A DNA stretch of 64,000 nt from positions 45,614,456 to 45,678,455 of the forward strand of contig CM049318.1 in the NCBI GenBank assembly GCA_026874595.1. Direction: 5' to 3'. Below, in pieces: positions 50,110 through 61,254 of the stretch. Below the pieces are notes generated by a model. The model was not told where the DNA came from, did not search any database, and saw only the letters and a list, made by a program, of their open reading frames with translations. Position 1 is the first letter of the stretch. Each line of letters starts with the position of its first letter. The translations under genes and the position numbers were made by a program. Origin of the DNA: Sipunculus nudus (taxonomy: Eukaryota > Annelida > Sipuncula > Golfingiida > Sipunculidae).

Positions 50110-51366
50110 TACAGACTTTTTTTCTCAGTGCCTGCAGATATCGGCCTGATTTTTGGTGTGTTGGCAGATAATGACCAGTTACAGATTGAGGTCCTGTTTC
50201 GTTCCAGTTGACCTATTTTTGACCATTTTACGGCTCCTGAACATAGAAAATTTCATGAAAAATATAAATTTTCATGACAAATACACATGTACAGACTTTT
50301 TTTCACATCCTGAAGTTATTGACCTGATTTTTGATGTGTTGGCAGTAAATGACCAGTTACAGATTGAGTTTGCATTTCTTCCTGGTTGACCTACTGTTGA
50401 TTGTTTTACGGCTCCTAAACATAGAAAATTTCATGAAAAATATAAATTGTCATGACAAATACACATGTACAGACTTTTTTTCACAATTACTGCAGATATT
50501 GACCTGATTTTTGGTGTGTGGGTAGATATTGACCAGTTACAGATTGAGTTTGCGTTTCAACCCAGTTGACCTACTTTTTGCGGTTTTACAGCTCCTGAAC
50601 ATAGAAAATTTTATGAAAAATATAAATTTTCATGACAAATACACATGTACAGACTTTTTTTCGCAATACCTGCAGATATTGGCTTGATTTTTGGTGTGGT
50701 GGCTGATAATGACCAGTTACAGATCGAATTCGCTTCTTGACCCAGTTGACCTATTTTAACCGTTTTACAGCTCCTGAACATATAAAATTTCATGAAAAAT
50801 ATAAATTTTCATGGCAAATACACATGTACGGACTTTTTTTCACAATGCCTCCAGATATTGGCCTGAATTTTGGTGTGTCGGCAGATAATGACCAGTTACA
50901 GATCGAGTTCACATTTTGTCTCAGTTGACTTACTATTGACCGTTTGATGGTGCCCTAATATAGAAAATTTAATTAAAATATAAATTTTCATGGCAAGTGC
51001 ACATGTAAAGACTTTTTTTCCCAATGCCTGCAGATACAGGCCTGATTTTTGGTGTGTGGGCAGATAATGACCAGTTACAGATTGAGTTCACGTTTCGTCC
51101 CAGTTGACCTACTTTTGACCATTTGACTGCTCCTGAAAACAGAAAGTTTCATGAAAAATAGAAATTTTCATAATAAATGCATATCTACAGACTTTTTTTC
51201 GCAATGCCTGCAGCTACAGCCCTGATTTTTTTAGTGTGGGCAGATAATGACCAGTTACAGATTGAGTTCGCGTTTCATCCCGGTTGACCTACTTTTGATT
51301 GTTTTACAGCACCAAAACATAGAAAATTTCATGAAAAATATAAATTTTCATGACAAATATACATGT
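50110..51366 (+). repeat. ~180-bp tandem array, seven units
   Basis: tacagacttttttt or close variants start at 50,110, 50,290, 50,468, 50,648, 50,827, 51,006, 51,186 and 51,366, a spacing of 178-180 bp. Each unit includes gatttttggtgtg, gataatgaccagttacagat and gaaaatttcatgaaaaatat. Two further units follow at 52,014-52,199 and 53,244-53,400, separated by E elements. Confidence 0.92.
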
Positions 51367-51374
51367 ACAGCTGT

Positions 51375-52013
51375 TTTTAGCCCTTAGCTAATGGGCTGAT
51401 GGACAACTGTCGTCACCCAAGCTTTCTGTCTGTCCGTCTGTCTGTCTGTGCGGCGTCAGGCCATCCCGCGTCTGCTAACTTTTACCTTATGAGCGGGATA
51501 TCTCTAAAAGGATTCACTTTTGGAATTCTATTTCATCAGTGAAGATGTATATCAATAAAATCTTGGTCAAGTGCAAAGATGGGTGACCTTGACCTATTTT
51601 TTCTTTGTTTTAGAGCTGATTATACAAAAACACTCAGAAGCTTAGATCTCAGGAACCATTTTGTAGATTTTCACATGCGTGCTGCACAATTTTGGTGGCA
51701 CCACCTACAATTTCTGATTTTTTAATGAATTTTTATCAGATTTTTCAATTTTGGCCTTTTGTGCAGGATATCTCCAAAGATATTCGACACAGGAACTTCA
51801 TTTCTTCAGTGCTGTTGCATGATATTTACAAAATCTTGGTCAAGTTCAAAGATGGGTGATCTTGACTTACTTTCCAAGGTCACAGAGCTTAGTATAGAAA
51901 AAAACCTAGGAGCTAATTTCTCAGGAAGAAATTGGTTGATTGTTATGAAACATGGTACATACCTCTCTGATTTAAATTTATAACTGATTATCAGCTTTTG
52001 CTTATATTCTAGT
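51375..52013 (+). mobile_element. Family E element, first copy (short)
   Basis: The head is TTTTAGCCCTTAGCTAATGG, a hairpin, followed by CTGTCTGTCCGTCTG. The tail is TCAGCTTTTGCTTATATTCTAGT (51,991-52,013, in two parts), with a weakened hairpin and CTAGT at 52,009-52,013. It lacks the inverted GGCTGAGGGC arm seen in the next copy, so it has a 3' internal deletion. Confidence 0.7.
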
Positions 52014-52199
52014 TTCGCAATACAATGTTTATAGATAATGGCCTAATGTTTGGTCTGTGGGCGATATAATGACCACATACAGATCAAGTTGGCGTTTCGT
52101 CCCAGTTGACCTATTTTTGACCGTATGACAGATCCTGAACATAGAAAATTTCATGAAAGACAGAAATTTTTATAAAAAAAATGCACATGTATGGACTTA

Positions 52200-53243
52200 T
52201 TAGCCCTCAGCCCTTAGGCTGATGGGCATTTATTGTCACCCAAGCTGTCTGTCTGTCCGTCCGTTCGTCCGGCGTCCGTTAACTTTTACCTTGTGAGCGG
52301 GATATCTTGAAAAGGATTCACCGTTAGAATTTTATTTCCTTGGTAAAGATGTATATCGACAAAATCTCGGTCAAGTTTGAAGATGGGTGACCTTGACCTA
52401 TTTTTCTACATTTTAGAGCTGATTATAGAAAAAACACTTAGATGCTTATTACTCAGGAACCATTCAGTGGATTTTCACAAAACGTACTATGATTATTGGG
52501 ACTGATAGTCTGTACCTGCTACACAAGTTTGGTGGCGCCACCTACAATTTCTGATTTTTAATGAAATTTTATCGGATTTTTCAACTTTGGGCTTGTGAGC
52601 GGGATATCTCAAAAAGGATTCACCGTAGGAATATTATTTTTTCGTTGAAGATGTATATTGACAAAATCTCGGTCAAGTTTGAAGATGGGTGACCTTGACC
52701 TAATCTTCTATATTTAAGAGCTGATTATAGAAAAAACATTTAGAAGCTTATTTCTCAGGAACCATTGGGTGGATTTTCACAATACTTACAATGATCTTAG
52801 GGACTGATGGTCTGTAACTGCTGCACAAGTTTGGGGGCGCCACCTGCAATTTCTGATTTTTTATGAATTTTTCTTGGATTTTTCATATTTGGCCTTGTGA
52901 GCAAGATATCTCTAAAAGGATTCACAATAGGAATTTTATTTCTTTGGTGAAGATGTAAATCGACAAATATCTCAGTCAAGTTGGAAGATGGGTGACCTTG
53001 ACCTATTTTTCAAGGTCACAGAGCTTATAATAGAATAAAACTTAGAAGCTTATTTTTCATGAAGCATTTGGTGGATTGTTTATGAATCATGGTACATATA
53101 CCTCTCCATTTTAAATTTATAACTGAGACATGTACAGATATACATCCATGTGAGAACAGATATTTAGTACTTGTTACTGTTACCACCTCTAAACACTGTT
53201 CTTTTGGCTGAGGGCTTTTGTCAGCTTTTGCTGATATTCTAGT
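52200..53243 (+). mobile_element. Family E Helitron2-like element, ~1.04 kb, both ends present
   Basis: The head contains GCCCTCAGCC (52,203-52,212) in a hairpin with GGCTGATGGGC, then CTGTCTGTCCGTCCG. The tail contains the exact inverse GGCTGAGGGC (53,206-53,215), hairpin CAGC-TTTT-GCTG (53,222-53,233) and CTAGT (53,239-53,243). The interior has two similar halves (gtgagcgggatatct at about 52,285 and 52,590) and GGTGGCGCCACC at 52,531-52,542. Confidence 0.75.
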
Positions 53244-54643
53244 TTTCACAATGCCTGCAGATACTGGCCAGATTTTTGGTGTGTTGCTTGATAATGACCC
53301 GTTACAGATAGAGTTTGCATTTTGCCCTTGTCGACCTACTTTTGACCATACGACACCTCCAAAACTTAAAAAATTTTACAAAATTTAACAAATATTTCTA
53401 ATTTGCCCCAGGCGAGGGCATTTGTGTCGTTCCGACACATCTAGTTTCTTATTGTAACAAATATTATATTTCCTTACTATAAAATGACAACAAAAATGTC
53501 AGTTTCTCAGCTGAGATTACATCCAGTGTCCCAAAACCTTGTGTTTATTGATCACAAGTGGATGCCCTATTGTAATCACACTGTCTGTCTGTCTGTCTAG
53601 CTGTTCATCTGTCTGTCTTTCCATCTGTCCATCCACACAAATTTTCAGATGATAACTTTGTATAGACTTGATTTTAAGCTTGACTTTTAAGGCCCACCAC
53701 TAAAGCAAAAACATGTATGATTTTTGGGTCATGAGGTCAAAGGTCAAGGTCACAGAAATTGCTTATTTAGAAAGATTATAGCTGCATTTTAAGCCAAACT
53801 TTTTAGCCCAAACTTTCCATCTTGTGCATTTGGCTGACTTGCCAGTATGGGGAGAGCATAAATAAATTAGGGGTCACAAGGTCGAATGTCCAGATCGCAG
53901 GAGCCATCTGTTCACAAATTAGTTTTCAGATGTCATAACTCCAGTTTAGTTTGACATATTGGCTTCGGACTTAACTTATATATGGCTCACCACTAAAGTA
54001 TGAATCCAGTAGATTTGGGGGTCCAATGGTCAAAGTTACAGGACCCATTTCTTTAAATGAATGTGTATGTATTTCAAGCCAAACTCTTCATCATAAACCT
54101 TTCATCTTCAAGATATTGCTCACCTGCCAATAGGGGAAGATTTTATTCCATTTTGGGGTCATAGGTTCAATGGTCAAGGTCACAGGGCCTGTCCATTCAC
54201 AAATTAGTTTAAAGATGAAAATTTTGCTTTGGATTGACAGATTGGCTTCAAACTTGAATTATTAATGATCCACCACTCAAGCAAGAACCATTTTGATTTT
54301 CAGGGTCCAGAGATCAAAGATAAAGGTCACAGGAGGCACATCTTTAAAAAGATTGTGGATGCACTGTAAATCAAACATCTAATCCCAAACTTTCCATCTT
54401 TCACACATGGTTTACTTGCCCAAAGTGAGGAATTCTGTAGAATTTGAGGTTACCTGGTCAGAGGTCAAGGTCACTGGACCCACTTTTTTTTAAAAGATTG
54501 TAACAATAATCAAAATTCTGCAAGTTCAAGGATAATAAGGTCACAAGGGCATCGGTTAAGGTCAAGACTGTCATTCTGAAAAAAATATCATTAGAGACAA
54601 ATTCGGCTGAGCATTGAGACCCAAGGGTCCCCAGTTTGTTTGG

Positions 54644-55086
54644 GTGTTATTGGTCATCAGTACATTAACCCATAATTTCTTAGGAATGGCAGGAGCTAGC
54701 ATCCCCAAATTTTATAGAAAAAGCTGTCACATATCAAATGTTGTTTGATCGATTGAGTTTTTTTGGTGCAACCTGCATCATCTTACAAAAAAAACTTTGA
54801 AAATCTTCTTCTCAGAAAACATTCAGCCAATTTGTTCAATATTTCACAGATCGATTGAGTTTTTTTGGTGCCACCTGCATCATCTTACAAAAAAAAAACT
54901 TTGAAAATCTTCTTCTCAGAAAACATTCAGCCAATATGTTCAATATTTCACAGAAATGATCCCAGAGATGAGCTCTATTAAGTTTGTCCAAATGGTGTGG
55001 GTTTGATGAATTTTGGCCATGTTACCTTATTGTGTACTTTAGCATTTGGCCAAATAAGCAGACCTGGTGTGGATCGATGCAAATTT
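54644..55086. repeat. Spacer with a 102-bp tandem duplication
   Basis: gatcgattgagtttttttgg begins at 54,747 and again at 54,849, with about 100 bp between nearly identical copies. The surrounding sequence is a diverged copy of 49.2-49.64 kb. Confidence 0.75.
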
Positions 55087-55225
55087 TTCAATTCCAATTC
55101 AAGAACTTTTATGAAACTTCAATTCTAATTCAATTTGGTTAAGTGTGCTGGAGAAAAATATCATTTCCAATTCAATTCAAATAATTTTTTATTCAATTCA
55201 AATTCAATTCACAATTCAAATAGTC
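55087..55225. repeat. AATTC-rich simple repeat
   Basis: AATTCAATTC/AATTCCAATTC words dominate. It may be the degenerate end of a short element but no partner end is visible. Confidence 0.7.
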
Positions 55226-55729
55226 GCAAATCATTTTAATACATTTCAATTTTCACTGGTGTGTAAGAAGTGTTACTATACAGGTGTTCTGTTACATTTG
55301 CACAAGTATACAACTAACAGTTTTGTTCAGAATTGGTTGGATTTGCTCCATAATTAAATGAAATATAAGTAATAATGAGTTTTACTATGTCATGTGGTAA
55401 GGCAGAGCAGCCAGATAGGTTTTACTGGGCAATTATTCCTTTCGATCATGTAAACTGCCTTTATTGCAGTAAATGTTTATTTGGATTTCAAGTGAGTGGC
55501 CATGGCATTATAACCTAATGTAATTGATAAGAATGTAAATATTTTTTTGGTGATGAAAAACATTAAAGTTCTCAATCTTTTAAACATTAGATGGGGGTTA
55601 ATTACGGTTTATATCCCCTAAAAACAGCAAGATCAATAAACCTAACATTTCAACACACTAAATCAGTACAATTACACAGTATAACAATAAAATGTACAGT
55701 ACCAGAGTGTTCGGATCCTAGGCTTTGAT
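55226..55729. other. Spacer, nothing recognised
   Basis: AT-rich; the right part could belong to the leader of the LTR candidate that follows on the minus strand. Confidence 0.35.
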
Positions 55730-55749
55730 TTCTGCATGGTTGCCACCAC

Positions 55750-56138
55750 TGTCACAGCTCAACAAGAGTCCTTTAATATAAATAATCCAAGTAAATAGTA
55801 ATAATCCAAAGGCAAACTGGAGACAGTCCGTATAAAATCTGTTGAATATCTGACACCACTGCAACTATCAGGAAAGGTCCCAAACTGATGAGAAAGTAAC
55901 ACTCTTAGTGCTCGCTGGTATATTCCTTTCTGCTGGCTCTAAACACAGCCCAAAATTTATAGCTTCTTACCTGAAAATTCTAGAAATGGAAGATTCCCAA
56001 AGCACAGTACACACGCACATGAACAGACCTGAAACATCGAGAACAAAGAACCATGTGTCTCTACGCTTCAGACCCCACAGGCGGGCCAGCGCCCAACAAG
56101 CGAGTTTCCCATAGCAACGAACCATGCCTGCGCTACAC
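55750..56138 (-). mobile_element. Candidate LTR, minus strand
   Basis: Read on the minus strand, it starts TGTAGCGCAGGCATGG at 56,138 and ends GAGCTGTGACA at 55,750, so it has TG...CA ends over 389 bp. Immediately after comes G-TGGTGGCAACC, a TGG-starting sequence as expected for a tRNA primer-binding site. No gag or pol frame is found next to it, so it would be a solo or truncated LTR. This is inference from ends only. Confidence 0.3.
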
Positions 56139-56139
56139 T

Positions 56140-57325
56140 GCTGGGCAGAAATACCGCAGAAAGGTATTTCTGCCCTGCTGATGGCAGAAATTAGGCAGAA
56201 AACCAGAAATGGCAGATAAAATTATCAAAATATATATTGTATTTTTAAAAGAGATAGTTATCTTAATAAATCAAAAGCTGCTTTAAATGCAAGCATTTAT
56301 TAATGTATTAAGTTTTATAGTCATTTTATTGAATATAGTCAATGATAACAATGCCCAATGTGCCTCTTCACATTCTGTAACAAGCAAGGTTTGCAAGTCC
56401 TAGGCAGGGAGAGAGGAGGATTAAGCAAGTACAGGATTATAAACTGGTTTTAATTGCCAGCTAAAAACAGCACTTTGTATAAAACCAAATTTGCCTATAT
56501 TTATGACTAAGAGCTTTATCACATGTGTAGTGACTCAAACAGCACTTAGAGGGCTGTTTTTGGCTCAAAATTTTCAGGTGTATGCGATGCATGATTTTCA
56601 GTTGACTGGGATAATGCAATTCCAGCTATAGGGCCTGTACTGTCCTGTAGGTTCCTGCAAAGCAGGAGACCATACGTATGTGTGGCACATGGGTTCCTAG
56701 GCTGAGGTAATGTCATTATCATAGCCCTTTAGGTTTGCTGATATGCATTAACTTATTTACATAGACATTTATTTTTCACTAGTACCTGAAATAATGCAAC
56801 AGAGTCTTGCTCAAGTAGCATTCTGCTAAGGCTTGGCATCTAAGGGGATAGGGTAGACAAGCCTGAGTCCAGTGGTTACTCTATTGATGAGAGTGATGTT
56901 GAAAGACATTGTGCTCTTTCATGCATGGCATAATGCTGAATATGATGATGCTAACAGAGCCTGTGACTTGAACCTCTGACAGGCAACTTGCTTATGTTTA
57001 GCTTATTTCTGACCGAGTGATCAGTCAAGCCCCCCCCCCCCCAACCTTCCATTAGTTTAGGTTTCTCAGACCTACTTCAGGGAGTACCTGGACCCTCCAG
57101 TAATTATTCATTTATTCTGTCACAAGTTTACACTTTGTTCATTTTCATTACTATTATAATACTGCTGTATTTGCTCCATCTTATTTTAAATTGGTAAGCA
57201 ATATTATATTCATTTTATCGCAGTTTCAGAGTAATACTGCCCTTATGGCAGAAACAAGGGCAGAAAGGTATTTCTGCCGCACTGCAGTTGCCAGGCAGAA
57301 ACTGACAGCAGAAATGGCAATGACT
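56140..57325. repeat. Pair of GGCAGAAA-rich repeats 1.1 kb apart
   Basis: GCAGAAAGGTATTTCTGCC, a near-perfect palindrome, occurs at 56,156-56,174 and again at 57,260-57,278. Both are set in ~90 bp of ggcagaaa words, and both continue toward cagaaatggca. The pair may be remnants of one interrupted repeat, with the intervening kilobase inserted, or two copies of one unit. Confidence 0.6.
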
Positions 57326-59180
57326 AGACTGGCCCAGTCCATGAAATAGTTATGACTTAATTGTTGCTTCTGACAGAGAAATCAAACGTTCACGCGTTCT
57401 TTCGCACTTATTATCAATACCACCATCTAGCGGCAACTCATATAACTAATTTACAACTTTCTGACCCTCTTATTTTATGGACTAGCTGGTAATCTTGGCC
57501 AGTTCCCAGACAGTCACCGCCACCCCTCACTGACTCGCTGAACTAAGGTCTTTTCCAGTGATGTCATCAGTGGTCATTCCCAGATTCTTTTTCAAAACCA
57601 ATATGGTTCATTCAGTCATCGCCTATTCTTGGCTTCCAATTGGCTACTTCACCATATGGACTTTACAGGGCTTTAGTGATATGAGATGTCACTGAGTTAA
57701 GTCTATTGGTACATGGAATCATTATTTTAAGCATTTTATTTGTAAACACAAATACTAAAGCCAAGGCAGGGCTAGGCAATGGCAGAAATTTGCCAAACCT
57801 GGTTTCTCTGATCTGTATAAAAATTTTATGATTGATGATGAAAGGCACTCAACTGAAGACAACAGTGTCTTCATGGAAACCATCTCTGACCATAAATATC
57901 TGAAGTTAATTCATTCACAGTCATCATAATATTGCAGTGTTTGAACATATGAGGTATGTTGAGAGTGATTAGGGATGAAGGTGAAATGGATTTCACAAAT
58001 TGAAAAGTACTGTATATTTCAAGAAATATTTTAGAAAATATTTATTTTTTTGCAGCCTCCAGGAGTAAATGTATGTATTTGTGTAATTAACTGTAAATGT
58101 GGCCAATCTGAAGTGATAAAAAAACATTTTCCTTTTGTTGTGTCATTATATAAATTTGTCCATTTTTCTGTTGAGATGCAAATAAATGAGATTGAGTTAT
58201 TCCTTCTTATTTCAGCAGATCTGAGAAAGTATTGTTGCATGACCTCTCCCGATTTGCTTAATACTTCTTTGTCTGATAGAAACATAATAATAGGTACTTG
58301 ACCAAATTTGGGAAATTTCTAACAAATATTCTCAATTTCTGTGAGACTGAATTATGTTATTACAAACTCAGAAGGGTACTTTTTTTAGTAAAGGTGCAGT
58401 TTTGAAGGAGGCATATCTTGGGACTGGGTAGTCCATGAGACTAGATATTGCGCAGATTGAAAATTCTGTACTGGCTTAATGGATAGATAGAGTCAGATCA
58501 ATAAAATAATATAGTTTGTGTGTGTTACAAGCCCGTAGAAAACACATAAATATTGGGCAAGATTACATTTTTTTCATATTTTGTGTTTTAATGTCACTAG
58601 TTAAAACAATCACAACACCTACACCTTGCAAATAAGTTCAAAATGTCTAATACCGGTAAAACTGGAAATTATACTTGGCTAGATTTAGCCAATATGTCTG
58701 AAAATGTGCCCTACTTATGCTACAGATATGAAAAATCACATTTTCAAGAACCTAAAAAAATAAGCTTAAACATGAATGTAATTCTGCATTATTTCTGGTG
58801 GTTATGAAAACCTTAAAAATAACATTTTTACATAACGTTTTTAATGTACAGTCTATATACATGATCTGGATCTGAACAAGAGGAATTTGCAGTTCCTGCC
58901 ATTTTGAATTGGTTCTTATTATATTGTGCTTTGAATAGGTTAGATTTCTTCATGGTAAGGTTGCTGCCTTCATCATATATTTGCTAAAGTCCAGGTTGTA
59001 GGAATGCTGATAGGACAAAGAATGTGTGCTGTTGGGACAGAAACAATGTCTTTCATTTTGACCATGAAAAATTCTCACTTGGTCTGCCAGGATGCATGAA
59101 TTAACAAAAAGTTCATTAAATTCATAAGATGTATCAGACACAATCTCAACTCACCATCTGTTGTCATAAATACAAGTAAA
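57326..59180. other. Spacer, nothing recognised
   Basis: It includes a C-run at 57,030-57,042 just upstream. Frames of 60-84 codons occur but none shows a protein signature. Confidence 0.4.
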
Positions 59181-60246
59181 AATATTGGCCTTGGAGGGAA
59201 GTCATGGTGACAGAGTCACCAGGCACACCTTAATTCTCATTAGTAGAGGTTCTGCTTCCACAAGGTTCTTGATTAGATAGTGAAGCAACAAAACCATCAA
59301 CATCTGAAAACATTTTGCATTGTCAAATCCAATATATAGCTAATGCCCATGAGCTAGAACACCTTCTTTATTCACAAAGAACTGTGATGTTCATCTTAGC
59401 CCAGCAGTATACTTCCTCTGGGGTTAATGTGTGCATGTGCCCTTCATAACCTTAGGCTTTGCAGAGTGGCTCCTGTCAACCCTTCATAGGGCCCTTTGCC
59501 ATTGGTTGTAGCAAAATAGTGTCACTCCGCTGTGGGTCCAAATCATTCTACACTAGTGATTTCACAGATTTGACATAATCATAAAGTTTTTAGCTTGTGA
59601 AGAAGCTCCATCTGAGAAGTAGTCTATAAATTTCCTTATAGCTGGATGAATAGTCATGATATATGGTACAATCACTTTCTGGAAGGTGTGCACTGTGTCA
59701 TGTTTTAAACAGTCATAAAACACAAAATGTCTGCTTCCACTTGTCCATTGAGATTATTGTAGACCACAAATGGATGGAGTGTGGCCACACTCTTCCCAAA
59801 GTGAAAGGCCTGAGCAGCATCTTGAATGACAAAGGAATATTTTCTGAAAGGTCATCACAAAATTGCAGTATCATTAGTCAAATGTTTTCTTTTTTTAATC
59901 AGACAAGTAGGAACTATGAACCTTGGCTATGCAGTGGTGTTTGGTGAGTAGGTCTACTTTAGTGATGAGATTTTCTATGAAAGCAGAGGCATGTCTGTTC
60001 ATGTTAATGGGTCACCAGTCCTGTCTGGTTAGTATGAACCCACTTATCTACCCATAGGTTCTGTCACAATCCAGCTTCCCCAGGACAGTTGTCACACATG
60101 TGGAGCACACACTGCTTGCGGTCTTCAGTACAGACAAGCTTTGTAATCAGTATGTGGTAGGTGACATCAGGACCTATGCAAGATGCCATCAGCATTACAT
60201 TTTGGTGTATGGTGCACAAAGGTTGAATGAATACTTCTATCTCCAA
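59180..60246 (-). pseudogene. Decayed copy of an invertebrate repeat-associated protein
   Basis: On the minus strand short conserved-looking blocks appear in order but in shifting frames with stops. First is a Cys cluster, C-x6-C-x4-C-x2-CPG, at 60,132-60,079. Then comes FSDGASSQAKNF at about 59,620-59,583, then FATTNGKGPYEG at about 59,520-59,480. I associate this block order (Cys cluster, SDG..Q.KN, F.AT..GKG..G) with a large, uncharacterised multi-copy protein family of cnidarians, molluscs and arthropods that may be transposon-derived. The copy is clearly non-functional. The family link rests on memory of motif order and needs a translated search. Confidence 0.4.
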
Positions 60247-61254
60247 CTAGGAAATATCAATGCACCATATCTATGTACCATTTACCACATTCTGAATCAG
60301 TCCTTAAACTGAAAATTTTATAAATTGATTTATATTGATGTGCTGGAAAGGTGTTTGATAATTTTCAATTTGCTGGATGCTGTTTAAATATTCTGCCACC
60401 TCAAATGTATTTGTAATATTGAATCCCTGCAGTGAGCCATGGGAAATAAAGATAAAAAGAATAACTAATTAAAATAAGTTTTCGGGATTATTTTGTGCTG
60501 ATTTATGTTTCTGCAATATATTTACACATTTCAAATCAGTATTATATACATGCTGGAAGGGACACCACCCATTTCAAAAAAATCTGATGCAAAAAAAGAT
60601 GTAATCACTCCATTCATTCATTTAAAAACATTAAAAATACAGGCACTGAGTAATTTTATACAGTTTTCACACTTGGTTTACAGATGATCAAATCCTGGAA
60701 CAAAGTCTGTCCATGAATTCTCCATATCTAATAGCTACATGAAAAATATTGAGCATCGTCTATCTGGCCCACATTGATTTTTCAGCAATTGAATGTATGC
60801 TGTTTTAAATTTTTGACCAACTTTATCCAGCAAATTCTCAAATTTGAAGCTTACAGCCTTTGAGGGAAAATCAGGCAAGTATAAAACTATTCAGTATGAA
60901 TTTTCTATTCATTAATTAGAGGAAAAATTGATAATAATCCTTAAAAAGTGAAAAAAGATATTCGCAAAAAAATGCATTAACAGGATTTTTTATTGCAAAA
61001 ACTATTGAGATTTTACTACATTTAGATGGATTTTCAATTACTTTTATATACATACTTTGAAAGAAAAAAACAATTAAACCAACAAAAAGAGTATTAATAC
61101 TTTTTAAGCCTCTAAAATTGCAGCTCATATGGGTACTGTAACAATTCATAAATAAATCCACAAGAGAAAATATAATATTTTGCAGTTCTTTGTTAAGTTT
61201 GACAGTAAAGAAAAGAAAAAAAAAATGTTAAAGATATGAAGAAGTAGTGCAACA
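60247..61254. other. Spacer, may include more of the decayed copy
   Basis: The minus strand near 60,850-60,680 gives another coding-like block (NLLDKVGQKFKTAYIQ) without known motif. Nothing else was recognised. Confidence 0.35.

Larger units (their letters stand above)
50031..53445 (+). mobile_element. Family D pearl-like Helitron-type element with tandem core
   Basis: The 5' end has hairpin GCCAC-AAA-GTGGC (50,042-50,054) and GTCCGTCATTCCGTCC. The 3' end has GGCGAGGGCAT (53,411-53,421), a perfect hairpin TGTGTCG-TTC-CGACACA (53,423-53,439) and CTAGT (53,441-53,445). The core is a ~180-bp tandem array, later invaded by two E elements. Short arms around a tandem core match the description of bivalve pearl elements. 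No open frame of note. Confidence 0.7.
49655..54643 (+). mobile_element. A-like Helitron2-type element hosting a nested D element
   Basis: The head ttttttagctcggctaac is followed by TCCGTCGTCCGTCC. The tail is TTCGGCTGAGCATTGAGACC, CAAGGGTC and CCCAG at about 54,600-54,640. GGCTAA at the head and TCGGCTGAGC at the tail keep the inverted relation (GCTCGGCT / CGGCTGAGC). The block 50,031-53,445 is family D. The remainder (53,446-54,600) has repeated aaggtcaaggtcacag units. Confidence 0.55.

Noticed and set aside
53580-53640. CTGTCTGTCTGT tract considered as a CRISPR-like or regulatory array
   Set aside because: It is a simple microsatellite of the kind found at the 5' side of several element families here; there are no spacers.
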